Positions 16,573-25,856 of a stretch of 45,532 nucleotides of DNA are shown piece after piece (position 1 is the stretch's first letter; every line of letters starts with the position of its first letter). Position numbers and translations under genes: made by a program. Source of the DNA: Vagococcus allomyrinae (lineage in GTDB: Bacteria > Bacillota > Bacilli > Lactobacillales > Vagococcaceae); NCBI RefSeq assembly GCF_017829975.1, contig NZ_JAEEGA010000026.1, positions 1 through 45,532 on the forward strand, given 5' to 3'. The notes below the pieces were generated by a model that did no database searches, was not told where the DNA came from, and worked only from the letters and a program-made list of their open reading frames with translations.

Positions 16573-16906
16573 CAGGTGTGAAAACGGTTGTAATACTGTT
16601 GTAACAATGCCGCTAAAAGGGGCAAGTTAAGGGAAGTAATTTATTAGACTTTTTTTGCGAAGTTGGCATGAGATTACAAAACTGTAAGGATTATTTAGGA
16701 AAATCTTCATCATATAGCAGAGGAACTATGATATACTAGCGATGTAATATTTGTAACATTAGAGTTCGTTAATGTCGGTCTCAAGTCTGATTAAGAAGTC
16801 AGGCAAAGGCTTGAATACAAATAAAATTTTTTGTCTTACAATGAAGGTGAATGAAAGAGCGACCGCAAAACAAACGCTTAGTCGGTATTATAAGGAGGAA
16901 TTGGAC
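16573..16906 (+). promoter_or_regulatory. dlt operon control region
   Basis: The gap before dltX holds TTACA-N4-TGTAAG (16674-16688), nearly identical to the operator upstream of the ABC transporter. Two further TGTAA half-sites lie at 16589 and 16600, 11 bp apart. TATACT at 16732-16737 is the best -10; no good -35 is spaced correctly, which fits an activated promoter. The leader from about 16743 to 16891 has no convincing start codon. Binding by the adjacent response regulator is inferred. Confidence 0.55.
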
Positions 16907-17068
16907 ATGATGACTAAATTAAAAATGAAATTGGCTGATGAAAACATCAATTACTGGTTAGTTTTTTTCGGAAAGACCTTGTTTTATTTAACAGTGATGC
17001 TAATTTTGATTTATTTCTATCACTTTAGCCATATTGATGGTGGCAGCTTTATTTACAATGAATTTTAA
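16907..17068 (+). CDS. dltX: Teichoic acid D-Ala incorporation protein DltX
   Basis: A 53-residue membrane peptide and the first gene of the dlt operon. A single membrane helix (about 18-38) is followed by the conserved C-terminal end GGSFIYNEF that defines DltX. The start ATG 16907 is eight bases after AAGGAGG; an upstream extension to 16772 has no ribosome binding site. DltX acts with DltB, C and D in transferring D-alanine from DltC to lipoteichoic acid outside the membrane. Confidence 0.9.
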   Translation: MMTKLKMKLADENINYWLVFFGKTLFYLTVMLILIYFYHFSHIDGGSFIYNEF

Positions 17069-17096
17069 ATAATGAGTGACAAAGAAGGGTTATACA

Positions 17097-18614
17097 ATGG
17101 TGGACACAATGACATTAATGGAAAGAATCGATCAGTGGGCCGTGAGCTCGCCAGAGCAACTGTGTTTTAAAGATGGGTCTCAATGCTATACCTATGGCCA
17201 GCTTAAAGCTGATTCAGATAGTCTGGCGGCTTATTTAGAGGAAAGACATGCTAACCAAGCACCGATTATTGTCTACGGTGGTTTGGAATATGAAATGATT
17301 GTCTCGTTTCTAGCTTGCTCGAAGTCAGGCCATGCCTATATCCCGATTGACAGTCATACGCCAGCAGAGCGTGTTGCCTTGATCGGCGAAGTTGCTGATT
17401 ACACTGGGATCATCGCTTGGAGCGAATGGCCTCTGAGTGATGCTAAAGGCTTAATCACCGCAGAGTGTGCCCTAAAAGAGATGAAGGCAGCAGCTCAACC
17501 GCAAGGGCAGGGTGTAACAGGGGCCGAAAATTATTACTTGATTTTTACATCGGGCACAACGGGTGTGCCAAAAGGGGTGCAGATTAGTCATGACAATTTA
17601 GTCAGCTATAGCAATTGGATGCTAGCGGATTTTGGCCTTAAACCAGGTCAAGTCTTTTTATCTCAAGCGCCTTACTCCTTTGATTTATCGGTGATGGATA
17701 TTTACCCAGCCTTACTTTCAGGCGGGCAATTAACCCCGCTGAAAAAAGCGTTAGTCAACGATTTTAAAGCTCTGTTTGTGGAATTGCCACAAATGGCCTT
17801 AAATGTCTGGGTGTCGACGCCTTCCTTTGCAGACATCTGTTTAATGGAGCCAGCTTTTAATGGCAAAGACCTGCCAAGTTTGACTCACTTTCTTTTTTGC
17901 GGCGAAGAGTTGGCTCACAGCACTGCCAGTAAATTAGCAGAACGTTTTCCTAAGGCCCATATTTACAACACTTACGGCCCAACAGAAGCCACTGTGGCAG
18001 TGACGCAAATTGAGATAACGCCCACAGTATTGGAACGCTATGCTCGTTTGCCAATTGGTCGAGTCAAAGCGGATACGGCGATTTATATTATGGATGAAGC
18101 CGGTCAAAGCTTAGGGGAAGGGCAAGTGGGAGAAGTGGTGATTGTCGGTCCGAGTGTTTCAAAAGGCTATTATCACAATCCTGAGAAAACAGCAGAGGCT
18201 TTTTACGACTATCAAGGAAGTCAGGCCTATCGAACAGGGGACGCAGGAATACTTGAAGACGGTGTGCTTTTTTATAAAGGACGCATGGATTTTCAAATTA
18301 AACTCCACGGCTATCGAATTGAATTGGAAGATATCGACCATCATTTAGGGGAGGTCTCTTATGTCAAAGCCGCGGCAGTCGTGCCGAAATATGTGGCCCA
18401 TAAAGTCCAACAATTGGTGGCCTATGTCGTACCAGAAGCCCATGATTTTGAGAAAGAGTACCAGCTATCCAAAGCGATTAAAGCAGAATTAAAACAAAGG
18501 GTGATGGATTATATGGTGCCACAAAAATATGTCTATGTGGACGCGTTGCCCCTGACTCAAAATGGGAAAGTTGACCGCAAAGGCTTAATAAATGAGGTGA
18601 ATGGCTTATGCTAG
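17097..18614 (+). CDS. dltA: D-alanine--poly(phosphoribitol) ligase subunit 1
   Basis: A 505-residue adenylation enzyme that activates D-alanine with ATP and loads it on the carrier protein DltC. The AMP-binding signature FTSGTTGVPKGV is present, followed by YNTYGPTEATVAV (A5 core), YRTGD (A7) and the C-terminal catalytic lysine in NGKVDRKGL. ATG 17097 is chosen because AAGAAGGG lies seven bases upstream; GTG 17076 is an alternative. Its stop overlaps the dltB start by 7 bases. Cytoplasmic; D-alanylation lowers the negative charge of the wall and protects against cationic peptides. Confidence 0.96.
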   Translation: MVDTMTLMERIDQWAVSSPEQLCFKDGSQCYTYGQLKADSDSLAAYLEERHANQAPIIVYGGLEYEMIVSFLACSKSGHAYIPIDSHTPAERVALIGEVADYTGIIAWSEWPLSDAKGLITAECALKEMKAAAQPQGQGVTGAENYYLIFTSGTTGVPKGVQISHDNLVSYSNWMLADFGLKPGQVFLSQAPYSFDLSVMDIYPALLSGGQLTPLKKALVNDFKALFVELPQMALNVWVSTPSFADICLMEPAFNGKDLPSLTHFLFCGEELAHSTASKLAERFPKAHIYNTYGPTEATVAVTQIEITPTVLERYARLPIGRVKADTAIYIMDEAGQSLGEGQVGEVVIVGPSVSKGYYHNPEKTAEAFYDYQGSQAYRTGDAGILEDGVLFYKGRMDFQIKLHGYRIELEDIDHHLGEVSYVKAAAVVPKYVAHKVQQLVAYVVPEAHDFEKEYQLSKAIKAELKQRVMDYMVPQKYVYVDALPLTQNGKVDRKGLINEVNGLC

Positions 18615-19891
18615 CAGGACTGAGCAAGTTATCGTCGCTGATGGTTTACTTATCACCTTACGAGAATCCTTTCTATTTTGTGATTCTCAGTGTGGCCTTG
18701 TTGCCGTTGATCATTCAATTGCTTCGCGGCAAGCGCATGATGTGGTATCAAAATGTGCTGACCCTTTTCTTTTTGTGGATGAGCTTTGGCGGCCCTAGCC
18801 TACATCAAGGGATCGCTTTACTGATGTATGTGGCGTGGCAAACGCTGTTGGTTTGGTTGTATTTCAAACATCGGCAAACTAAAAATAATAGTAAGGTCTT
18901 TTATCTAGCAGTCGTTTTAGCTATTATCCCCTTATTTTTAGTCAAAGTGATCCCGTTTATTTTGGAACAACAGGCTTTTAGAACGATGGCAGAAGCAACG
19001 CCTATCTTGAAGGTAATGCCGACGCTGATTGGCTTTTTAGGGATCTCCTATTTGACCTTTAAAGCCGTTCAAATGATTATGGAAATTCGTGACGGTTTAA
19101 TAAAAGAGTACCACGTTGGCCGTTATCTGCAATTTTTACTTTTTTTCCCAACTATCTCGTCGGGGCCGATTGACCGCTATCGACGGTTCGAAAAGGATTT
19201 ATTACACCCACCAGAGAAGGAAAAATATTTGGAACTGGTCTCAAATGGGATTCAGATGTTTTTTATGGGATTCTTATATAAATTTATCATCGGCTATATT
19301 TTTGGCAGCCAGCTATTGCCACGGGTCCAAGACTTTGCGATCCAACAAGGAGGGCTATCGCTGGGATTGCTGGGAACCATGTACGTCTATACGTTTTACT
19401 TATTTTTCGACTTTGCCGGCTACAGTTTGTTTGCAGTTGGTACCAGTAATTTGATGGGTTACGAGACGCCTGTAAACTTTAATAAGCCGTTTTTAAGTCA
19501 CAATATTAAAGAATTTTGGAACAGATGGCACATGTCGTTGTCTTTCTGGTTTCGTGATTATGTCTATATGCGATTGATGTTTACCTTGATTAAGAAAAAA
19601 GTGTTTAAGAGTCGGATTACCGCCTCGAATGTCGGTTATTTTGCCCTCTTTATTTTAATGGGCGTGTGGCATGGCCTAACTTGGTATTACTTGGTTTATG
19701 GTTTGTATCACGCGGCGTTGATCTGTTTGACTGATGTCTGGTTACGCTATAAGAAAAAACACAAGGCGCAATTGCCAAGTAATAAATTTACCCAGGGCTT
19801 GTCAATTTTCTTGACATTCCATGCAGTGGCTTTAAGTTTCTTAATCTTTTCAGGATTTTTAGACACCTTAATGAAAGTGCCTTTAAGATAA
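18608..19891 (+). CDS. dltB: D-alanyl transfer membrane protein DltB (MBOAT)
   Basis: A 427-residue multi-pass MBOAT-family acyltransferase that moves D-alanyl groups from DltC across the membrane. About eleven hydrophobic segments are visible. The conserved core GVWHGLTWYYLVYGLYH contains the catalytic-tunnel histidine, and NRWHMSLSFWFRDYVY precedes it. GAGGTG in the end of dltA is the ribosome binding site, so translation is coupled to dltA. Length is normal for the family. Confidence 0.95.
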   Translation: MLAGLSKLSSLMVYLSPYENPFYFVILSVALLPLIIQLLRGKRMMWYQNVLTLFFLWMSFGGPSLHQGIALLMYVAWQTLLVWLYFKHRQTKNNSKVFYLAVVLAIIPLFLVKVIPFILEQQAFRTMAEATPILKVMPTLIGFLGISYLTFKAVQMIMEIRDGLIKEYHVGRYLQFLLFFPTISSGPIDRYRRFEKDLLHPPEKEKYLELVSNGIQMFFMGFLYKFIIGYIFGSQLLPRVQDFAIQQGGLSLGLLGTMYVYTFYLFFDFAGYSLFAVGTSNLMGYETPVNFNKPFLSHNIKEFWNRWHMSLSFWFRDYVYMRLMFTLIKKKVFKSRITASNVGYFALFILMGVWHGLTWYYLVYGLYHAALICLTDVWLRYKKKHKAQLPSNKFTQGLSIFLTFHAVALSFLIFSGFLDTLMKVPLR

Positions 19892-19922
19892 TAATGTTAA
19901 AACAAAAAGGAGATAATACAAG

Positions 19923-20162
19923 ATGAATACACAAGAAACGATTTTAACTATTTTAGAAGAGCTAACCGGTAGTGAAGAAGTTAAAGATAATCTGAACGTG
20001 GACTTATTTGAAGAAGGTCTGTTAGATTCTTTAGGAACCGTTCAATTGTTAGTCGAAATTGAAGGTCAGTTAGGCGTGACCGTACCAGTATCAGAATTTG
20101 AAAGAGACGAGTGGGCAACACCTCAAAAAATTGTGGATAAAGTCGTTGCCATGGAAGGATGA
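19923..20162 (+). CDS. dltC: D-alanyl carrier protein DltC
   Basis: A 79-residue acyl-carrier-type protein. The phosphopantetheine attachment serine is Ser36 in [11 protein letters not shown]. It accepts D-Ala from DltA and docks on DltB. AAAGGAG precedes the ATG, and its stop overlaps the dltD start by four bases. Confidence 0.96.
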   Translation: MNTQETILTILEELTGSEEVKDNLNVDLFEEGLLDSLGTVQLLVEIEGQLGVTVPVSEFERDEWATPQKIVDKVVAMEG

Positions 20163-21424
20163 GCTTTAAAAAGAAGCTTTTTACAACTGTCGGGCCACTG
20201 GTCTTAGCTTTTGGAATTTTAGGGGGGATTTTCTTATCGCCCTTCAAATTTAGTGAGACCAGTCCCAAGGTGATTGAAGAAGCTTCTACGTCAATGGCGG
20301 TTAATGTGATTAAAGGAAACATTCTGAAAAATAAGGCCATGGCAACAGATACATATGTGCCTTTTTTCGGGTCCTCAGAGTTAAGTCGGTTTAATGCCTT
20401 TCACCCTTCGGTCTTAGCAACGAAATATGATCGTAATTATCGCCCATTTTTATTAGGCGCTGCAGGGACTCAATCCTTGTCACAGTTTTTAATGTTGCAA
20501 TCGATGGCTGATGAGATGGTTGGTAAAAAAGCGGTCTTTATTATTTCTCCACAATGGTTTGTCAAAGGTGGGGTCAGTAAAGAGATGTTTTCGCTCTACT
20601 TCTCTCCGCTGCAAACCTATCAGTGGGCAAAAAATGTCGAACAAATTGACGACAGTGACATCTATACGGCTCAGCGCTTGTTAAAATTTTCCAGTGTTCG
20701 TTCTGATACGACCATGAAGACCCTTTTAAGCCAAATTGCTCAAGGTAAGCCTTTGTCGGCGACTCAGAAGAAGATGTGTCAGATGAAATTGAACGTCTTA
20801 AATCGTGAAGATGAGTTATTTGGTCACTTAGGCATGTTAGGGAAACAGGGCAAGATTAAAAAAGAAGCCAAGCTGCTGCCACCTACCTATGACCTAGGAC
20901 AATTGGATAAATTGGCCTTTGAAATTGGCCAAGAGAGTACGAAAAGCAATCAGTTCCAAATCACTGATAAGTTTTATCAAAAGCGGATTGTTCCCGTTCA
21001 AAAGTCACTGGAAGGCTCTCAAAAAGATTTCGATTACCGCCAGTCACCAGAATTTGCTGATTTCCAGTTATTCTTATCGGAAGTGGCCCGCTTGAAGATG
21101 GATGTTTTGTTTGTGATTCCACCAGTCAATGCCCGTTGGTCAGAATATACCGGACTGTCAACTGAGATGTTGGATCAGTTTAGTTTGAAAATCAATCAGC
21201 AACTGAAAGAACAAGGATTTGATCAGGTGTTAGACTTTACGCAAGATCGTGGCGAAGATTATTTTATGGAAGACACGATCCACATTGGGTGGCGTGGTTG
21301 GGTCGCCATGGATCAAGAAGTGGCGCCTTTCTTGGCGGACACTAAAAGCCGTGGGCCAGAATATCAGTTGGACAGTTACTATTTCTCTAAAGAATGGGGA
21401 AAAGCCTTGCCAACAGCCAAATAA
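20159..21424 (+). CDS. dltD: D-alanyl-lipoteichoic acid biosynthesis protein DltD
   Basis: A 421-residue membrane-anchored protein with one N-terminal helix (about 10-28) and an extracellular SGNH/GDSL-like esterase domain. The nucleophile serine lies in [10 protein letters not shown] (about residue 69), and the Asp-His part in the [10 protein letters not shown] segment near the end. It completes the transfer of D-Ala to lipoteichoic acid outside the cell. Last gene of the operon; a strong terminator follows. Confidence 0.95.
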   Translation: MSFKKKLFTTVGPLVLAFGILGGIFLSPFKFSETSPKVIEEASTSMAVNVIKGNILKNKAMATDTYVPFFGSSELSRFNAFHPSVLATKYDRNYRPFLLGAAGTQSLSQFLMLQSMADEMVGKKAVFIISPQWFVKGGVSKEMFSLYFSPLQTYQWAKNVEQIDDSDIYTAQRLLKFSSVRSDTTMKTLLSQIAQGKPLSATQKKMCQMKLNVLNREDELFGHLGMLGKQGKIKKEAKLLPPTYDLGQLDKLAFEIGQESTKSNQFQITDKFYQKRIVPVQKSLEGSQKDFDYRQSPEFADFQLFLSEVARLKMDVLFVIPPVNARWSEYTGLSTEMLDQFSLKINQQLKEQGFDQVLDFTQDRGEDYFMEDTIHIGWRGWVAMDQEVAPFLADTKSRGPEYQLDSYYFSKEWGKALPTAK

Positions 21425-21460
21425 AACCAAGCAAACTCCACGGAGTTTGCTTGGTTTTTT
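21423..21460. terminator. Bidirectional terminator between dltD and the EEP gene
   Basis: A 17-bp perfect stem (21423-21439 with 21442-21458) has A and T runs on both sides. It ends both the dlt operon and the convergent hydrolase gene. Confidence 0.9.
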
Positions 21461-22235
21461 AGATCTGGACAGTCGCGACGACTGGAAAGTGGTCAGAAGG
21501 GTAACGACCATCACAATTATCGGTTAGGACGCCGACTTTTTCAACCGTCAGTTGCTGAGAAACAAAGACGTAGTCGATCTCTTCAAAGTCGCTCCAAGGC
21601 TTATCGTAGTCGAAATCTTGGAAGGTTCCAAGGGGACCATAGAAGGTAGTGTCTGGTTGCTTTTTAGCGTCTCTGAGGCTCTGATTGAGCAAGTGGTAGG
21701 TCGCTTCTGTCGGTGGGGCATTAAAGTCACCCACTAAGACTAGCGGTTGATCGGTAATCTTAGAGAGACAGTGTTCCAAAATGATGTTAGCACCAAATAG
21801 CCGAGACTCTTCTGAGATGTGATCTAAATGAGTCGTAGCCACCGCAAATTCTGTGCCTGTCTCTTTGCTTCTTAAGAAGGCGCAGACGCAGACTCGGGGG
21901 CAGCCGGCTGTGGGATGGATGCTGGGAATCGCTGGCGTTTCAGATAGCCAGAAGCTCTCTGTTCTCAGTAAGTCAAATTGCTCTTTTTTATAAAACAAGG
22001 CGTTGTACTCCCCTTGATTAATTCCGTCTTCTCGTGCTAAGCCGACCACGCCATAATCAGTTAAACTTTTTAAATCCGCGAGTTGGTGGGGCTGGACTTC
22101 TTGAGCACCAAAAATGTCCCAATCGTGATAACGAATCAGGTTTAAGACGTGGGCGCGACGGTTTGTCCAACTCCAATTGCCATCGGCCTCTGTATCAGTT
22201 CGAATATTGTAGGTCGCAATCGTTATTTTTTCCAT
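21459..22235 (-). CDS. Endonuclease/exonuclease/phosphatase-family hydrolase
   Basis: A 258-residue cytoplasmic protein with the EEP superfamily motifs in order: ATYNIRTD (Asn), FGAQEV (metal-binding Glu), THLDH (His), VGDFNAPP (Asp/Asn) and YPSDHFPV (Asp-His pair). AAGGAAG precedes the ATG and there is no signal peptide. The substrate may be nucleic acid, a phospholipid or a sugar phosphate; members of this subgroup are rarely characterised. It appears to be a single-gene transcript. Confidence 0.85.
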   Translation of the reverse strand: MEKITIATYNIRTDTEADGNWSWTNRRAHVLNLIRYHDWDIFGAQEVQPHQLADLKSLTDYGVVGLAREDGINQGEYNALFYKKEQFDLLRTESFWLSETPAIPSIHPTAGCPRVCVCAFLRSKETGTEFAVATTHLDHISEESRLFGANIILEHCLSKITDQPLVLVGDFNAPPTEATYHLLNQSLRDAKKQPDTTFYGPLGTFQDFDYDKPWSDFEEIDYVFVSQQLTVEKVGVLTDNCDGRYPSDHFPVVATVQI

Positions 22236-22569
22236 TGACTAAACTTCCTTCTCTTTTTAGATGTGTTCCCTTTAAAAGTATAGGATGGCATTAGCTGAAA
22301 GACAAGGGAATATATCCTTTAAAGGATGGAATATCCTCTTCGAGAGATCTGGAGAATCCTAAGAAAGGTTAACTCTCAATGAGAGATAGTTCATTAAAAT
22401 CGCCAGTAATGTTATAATTATCAGTGGACATCCCGTCAAATTATCCGGACAGTCTTGTGCTGGATTTCAGCTGATTATGGGATCAAAAACCTTGCTGACT
22501 GCAGGGAATTCCATTTATCTGGGTTCCTTTGTTGGCAGTATGGGCAAACTATAAATAGAGGTGAAGGAT
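22236..22569. other. Intergenic region with palindrome and one copy of a direct repeat
   Basis: Divergent promoter region between the EEP gene and the M42 peptidase. It holds a perfect 14-bp palindrome ATCCTTTAAAGGAT (22314-22327) and a 24-base segment (22428-22451) that recurs with three changes at 23680-23703. No open frame was seen. Confidence 0.5.
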
Positions 22570-23703
22570 TTGGATATTCAAGAAGAGCTGTTTTTAAAGG
22601 AATTAACAGATGCTCGTGGCGTACCAGGAAATGAAGATGAAGTGAGAGCGGTCTTTAAAAAATATGCAGAACCCCATGCAGATAAGTTGATGTATGACGG
22701 TTTAGGTGGGATCGTCGCCCGTCACAACGGTGACAAAGAAGGACCTCGCGTCTTGATTATGGGGCATATGGATGAGGTTGGTTTTATGGTCACTCAAATT
22801 ACCGAGAAGGGCTTTATTAAGTTTCAAACCCTAGGTGGTTGGTGGGGACAAGTGATGCTAGCCCAACAAGTACAAATCAAGACTGCCAAAGGAAAACTGA
22901 TTCACGGTGTCATCGGCTGCAAACCACCTCATGTTTTGTCGGCTGATACTCGCAAAAAGCCTTACGATGTGGCGGAAATGTTTATCGATATTGGTGCTGT
23001 CAGTGAGCAAGAGGCTCAGGAGTGGGGCATTCGCCCAGGGGATATGGTGACACCCTATACCGAATACCGTCGTTTGAATGAGTCAAAATATTTGCTGGCT
23101 AAAGCTTGGGACAACCGGATCGGGACCGCGGTTTCTTTAAAAGTCTTGGAAACATTAGCGACTGAAGGGCATCCTAATATTTTGTTTGCCGGCAGTAACG
23201 TCCAAGAAGAAGTTGGGTTGCGTGGTTCACGCACGAGTACTCATTTGACGAATCCTGACATCGCTTTTGCATTGGACACTGGTACAGCTGGCGATACTCC
23301 GGGAATGACACCTAAAGAGTCTAATTCAGAATTAGGCAAAGGGCCGCAGATTTTGATTTTTGACGCTTCGATGATTCCACATAAAAAATTACGGGATTTT
23401 GTGATAGAGATTGCGGATGAACTAGGCATCCCTTATCAATTAGAGGTGATCACAGGTGGCGGCACAGATGCGGGAACGCAACACATTACCCGTGACGGCA
23501 TCCCGTCCTTGGCCATTACGGTCGCAACACGCTATCTGCATTCCCACACCTCTGTTATTCATGAGGATGATTACTTAAATACCGTGAAATTGGTAACAGA
23601 GGTTGTCCGTCGTTTGGATGCAGAGACAGTGGCGAAGTTAACAGCGTATTAAAAAACCTTTTTGTTTTTTTAGCTATCTACATCCCGTAAAATAATCCGA
23701 ACA
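22428..23703 (+). repeat. Pair of 24-bp direct repeats flanking the M42 peptidase gene
   Basis: Copies at 22428-22451 and 23680-23703 share 21 of 24 bases (both begin ACATCCCGT and contain ATCCG-ACA) in the same orientation. Similarity beyond the 24 bases is weak. Each lies upstream of a plus-strand gene. Could be a shared regulatory site or the trace of an insertion element. Confidence 0.4.
22570..23652 (+). CDS. pepA: M42-family glutamyl aminopeptidase
   Basis: A 360-residue di-metal aminopeptidase of the PepA/FrvX family, trimming N-terminal (often acidic) residues from peptides in the cytoplasm. Motifs: GHMDEVGF (metal His/Asp), AKAWDNRIGT (bridging Asp), VQEEVGLRG (catalytic Glu pair), TGGGTDAG, and YLHSHTSV (metal His). 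The start is ambiguous: TTG 22570 has GAGGTG six bases upstream, while GTG 22561 would add three residues but would place its own codon inside that site. An A/T-rich hairpin follows the stop (about 23651-23671) and may terminate. Confidence 0.9.
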   Translation: MDIQEELFLKELTDARGVPGNEDEVRAVFKKYAEPHADKLMYDGLGGIVARHNGDKEGPRVLIMGHMDEVGFMVTQITEKGFIKFQTLGGWWGQVMLAQQVQIKTAKGKLIHGVIGCKPPHVLSADTRKKPYDVAEMFIDIGAVSEQEAQEWGIRPGDMVTPYTEYRRLNESKYLLAKAWDNRIGTAVSLKVLETLATEGHPNILFAGSNVQEEVGLRGSRTSTHLTNPDIAFALDTGTAGDTPGMTPKESNSELGKGPQILIFDASMIPHKKLRDFVIEIADELGIPYQLEVITGGGTDAGTQHITRDGIPSLAITVATRYLHSHTSVIHEDDYLNTVKLVTEVVRRLDAETVAKLTAY

Positions 23704-23919
23704 TCTAGTTCCATTGGATTATCAACATAATGACGAGCAGAGAGTGGTGCTTTCAGCTTCTTTTTAGCTGGAAGTTTAATGATTGATCGTCATTAATTAA
23801 TAGGAGCTATATAGTAATAAGCATGATCAAGCTGGTAAATCTTTGATTTATGAGCTTTTTCATTTTAAAATAAGCTTAAGAGGTATAAAGTAAAAGAGTG
23901 AAGGGAGTCAGAATAACGT

Positions 23920-24660
23920 ATGAAAGTAACCGTATTAGGGTATTGGGGAGCGTTCCCTTGGAATGGCGAGGGGACTAGTTCTTATCTATTAGAAGCAGAT
24001 GGTTTTAAGTTATTGATCGATGCTGGTAGCAGCACGTTAAACGTCTTACAGGAGCAACTAGACCCGCTGACTCTAGATGGGGTGATTATCTCTCACTACC
24101 ATCACGACCACATTGCTGATTTAGGGGTGCTCCAGTATTATCGCCAGTTAAAGCCTAAAGGAGAGCCAATTCCTGAGTTGCCGATTTATGGCCATACTGA
24201 GGACCTTTTCCACTATGAATCGCTGACGATGGCGGGAGTATCACAAGGCTATCCTTATGACCCAGCGGAAAGTCTTGAGATTGGCCCTTTTCGTTTCACT
24301 TTTTTACGGACCGTTCATCCAGTGACTTGTTTTGCCATGAGAATCGAAGAAATCAAAACGGGGAGCGTTCTCGTTTACACTGCTGATTCTGGTTATTTGG
24401 CAGCTTTTGATGAGTTTGTTAAAGGCGCCGACGTGTTGATTGCGGATACTTATTTGCTGGCAGGGCAAGAAAAGCATCACGCCCACTTCACCTCGCAAGA
24501 AGCGGGGCTGATGGCTCGCCAAGGACAAGTTAAAACCTTAATTCTCAGCCATTTACAGCAGGAAATTGATTTGGATTTATTGCGGGAACAAGCACAGACT
24601 CACGCAGGTGATCAGGTGGCGGTGATCTTGGCGCAAACTAATTTAAGCGTGACAATTTAA
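23920..24660 (+). CDS. Metallo-beta-lactamase-fold hydrolase (YhfI/RNase Z-like)
   Basis: A 246-residue cytoplasmic MBL-fold protein. The zinc motif SHYHHDHIADL (HxHxDH) is intact, with further ligands in TVHPV, YTADSGYL and the terminal ILSHL. It resembles YhfI-type proteins related to RNase Z but is shorter than true tRNA 3'-processing enzymes, so the substrate is unknown. GGGAG lies 12 bases before the ATG, a little far. lplA starts 21 bases downstream, so the two are probably one transcript. Confidence 0.82.
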   Translation: MKVTVLGYWGAFPWNGEGTSSYLLEADGFKLLIDAGSSTLNVLQEQLDPLTLDGVIISHYHHDHIADLGVLQYYRQLKPKGEPIPELPIYGHTEDLFHYESLTMAGVSQGYPYDPAESLEIGPFRFTFLRTVHPVTCFAMRIEEIKTGSVLVYTADSGYLAAFDEFVKGADVLIADTYLLAGQEKHHAHFTSQEAGLMARQGQVKTLILSHLQQEIDLDLLREQAQTHAGDQVAVILAQTNLSVTI

Positions 24661-24681
24661 AGGGAATGGAATGATGATACG

Positions 24682-25686
24682 ATGTTATTTGTACCAAATG
24701 AAAACAATGACCCACGGATTAACCTAGCAATTGAAACCTATCTATTAAAAGAAAAGCCTTTAGATGAACCGATCTTACTCTTTTATATTAACGAGCCGTC
24801 GATTATTATTGGCCGCAACCAAAATACGATTGAAGAAATTAACATGGATTACGTAGCAGAAAAAGGCATTCATGTGGTTCGCCGCTTAAGTGGTGGCGGG
24901 GCGGTTTATCATGATTTTGGCAATTTAAACTTTAGTTTTATCATGCCGGATGACGGCAATTCCTTCCGTGACTTTGCGAAAGTGACTCAACCGATTATTG
25001 ACGCTTTACACGCCATGGGTGTGGAAGGGGCTCAATTAAAGGGGCGCAATGATTTAGTGATCGGCGATAAAAAGTTTTCTGGCAATGCGATGTATGCGAC
25101 GAATGGTCGGATGTTTGCTCATGGGACCATCATGTTTGACAGCGATGTGAATGAAGTCGTTAATGCGCTTAAAGTTCGTAAAGACAAGATTGAATCTAAG
25201 GGCATCAAGTCGATTCGGTCACGAGTGACGAACATTAAGCCTTTCTTATCAGATGAGTATCAAAATTTATCCACAGTTGATTTTCGTCAAGATATTCTGT
25301 TGCGCATCTTTGGTGTTGAGAGTTTGGCAGAGGTTAAAACTTACGAGTTAACGGAAGACGACTGGCAAAAGATCAACCAAATTTCAGATGAGTATTATCG
25401 CAATTGGGATTGGAACTATGGTCGTTCGCCGGAATTTGATTTGGTTCGTCGCGAGCGTTTTCCGATCGGTTCCATTGAAGCTAAGATGAATGTGGCCAAC
25501 GGAAAAATTAACGATATCCGCATTTTTGGTGATTTTTTCGGTTTAGGAGAAATTGCTGACGTTGAAGAGACCTTAAAAGGCGTTCAATACGATAAAAAGT
25601 CAATTAGCGAGGCGGTCGCAACCATTGATTTAAAAAAATACTTTGGCAATGTGGAAGTAGCCGACTTAGTGAATCTCCTTTACTAA
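24682..25686 (+). CDS. lplA: Lipoate--protein ligase
   Basis: A 334-residue enzyme that attaches free lipoate (via lipoyl-AMP) to the E2/GcvH lipoyl domains of 2-oxoacid dehydrogenases. The lipoate-binding region RRLSGGGAVYHDFGNLNFSF, the KFSGNAMY lysine motif and the accessory C-terminal domain (about 250-334) are all present, so the protein should carry out both half reactions. A hairpin terminator follows. Scavenging of lipoate is usual in Lactobacillales, which often lack synthesis. Confidence 0.93.
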   Translation: MLFVPNENNDPRINLAIETYLLKEKPLDEPILLFYINEPSIIIGRNQNTIEEINMDYVAEKGIHVVRRLSGGGAVYHDFGNLNFSFIMPDDGNSFRDFAKVTQPIIDALHAMGVEGAQLKGRNDLVIGDKKFSGNAMYATNGRMFAHGTIMFDSDVNEVVNALKVRKDKIESKGIKSIRSRVTNIKPFLSDEYQNLSTVDFRQDILLRIFGVESLAEVKTYELTEDDWQKINQISDEYYRNWDWNYGRSPEFDLVRRERFPIGSIEAKMNVANGKINDIRIFGDFFGLGEIADVEETLKGVQYDKKSISEAVATIDLKKYFGNVEVADLVNLLY

Positions 25687-25720
25687 GGGGGGAAGACCTG
25701 ACACCTACTAAAATGAGTTG

Positions 25721-25756
25721 ACAAGACCGAGGGAACCTCCCTGGGTCTTGTTTATT
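25721..25756 (+). terminator. Rho-independent terminator after lplA
   Basis: ACAAGACC-GAGGGA pairs with TCCCT-GGGTCTTGT (25721-25751), with a short T-rich tail. Confidence 0.75.
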
Positions 25757-25856
25757 TGATGATAAAGTGAAAAAATGAACTTGACTATTCCTAAATCCTT
25801 GCTTATGCTAATGGAAGGCGTGTTTTTACACGGGAAATAGGAGATGTGATGGTAAG

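Noticed and set aside
22428-23703. pepA as cargo of a composite transposon
   Set aside because: The flanking repeats are only 24 bp and no transposase is present; a housekeeping gene between chance or regulatory repeats is simpler.
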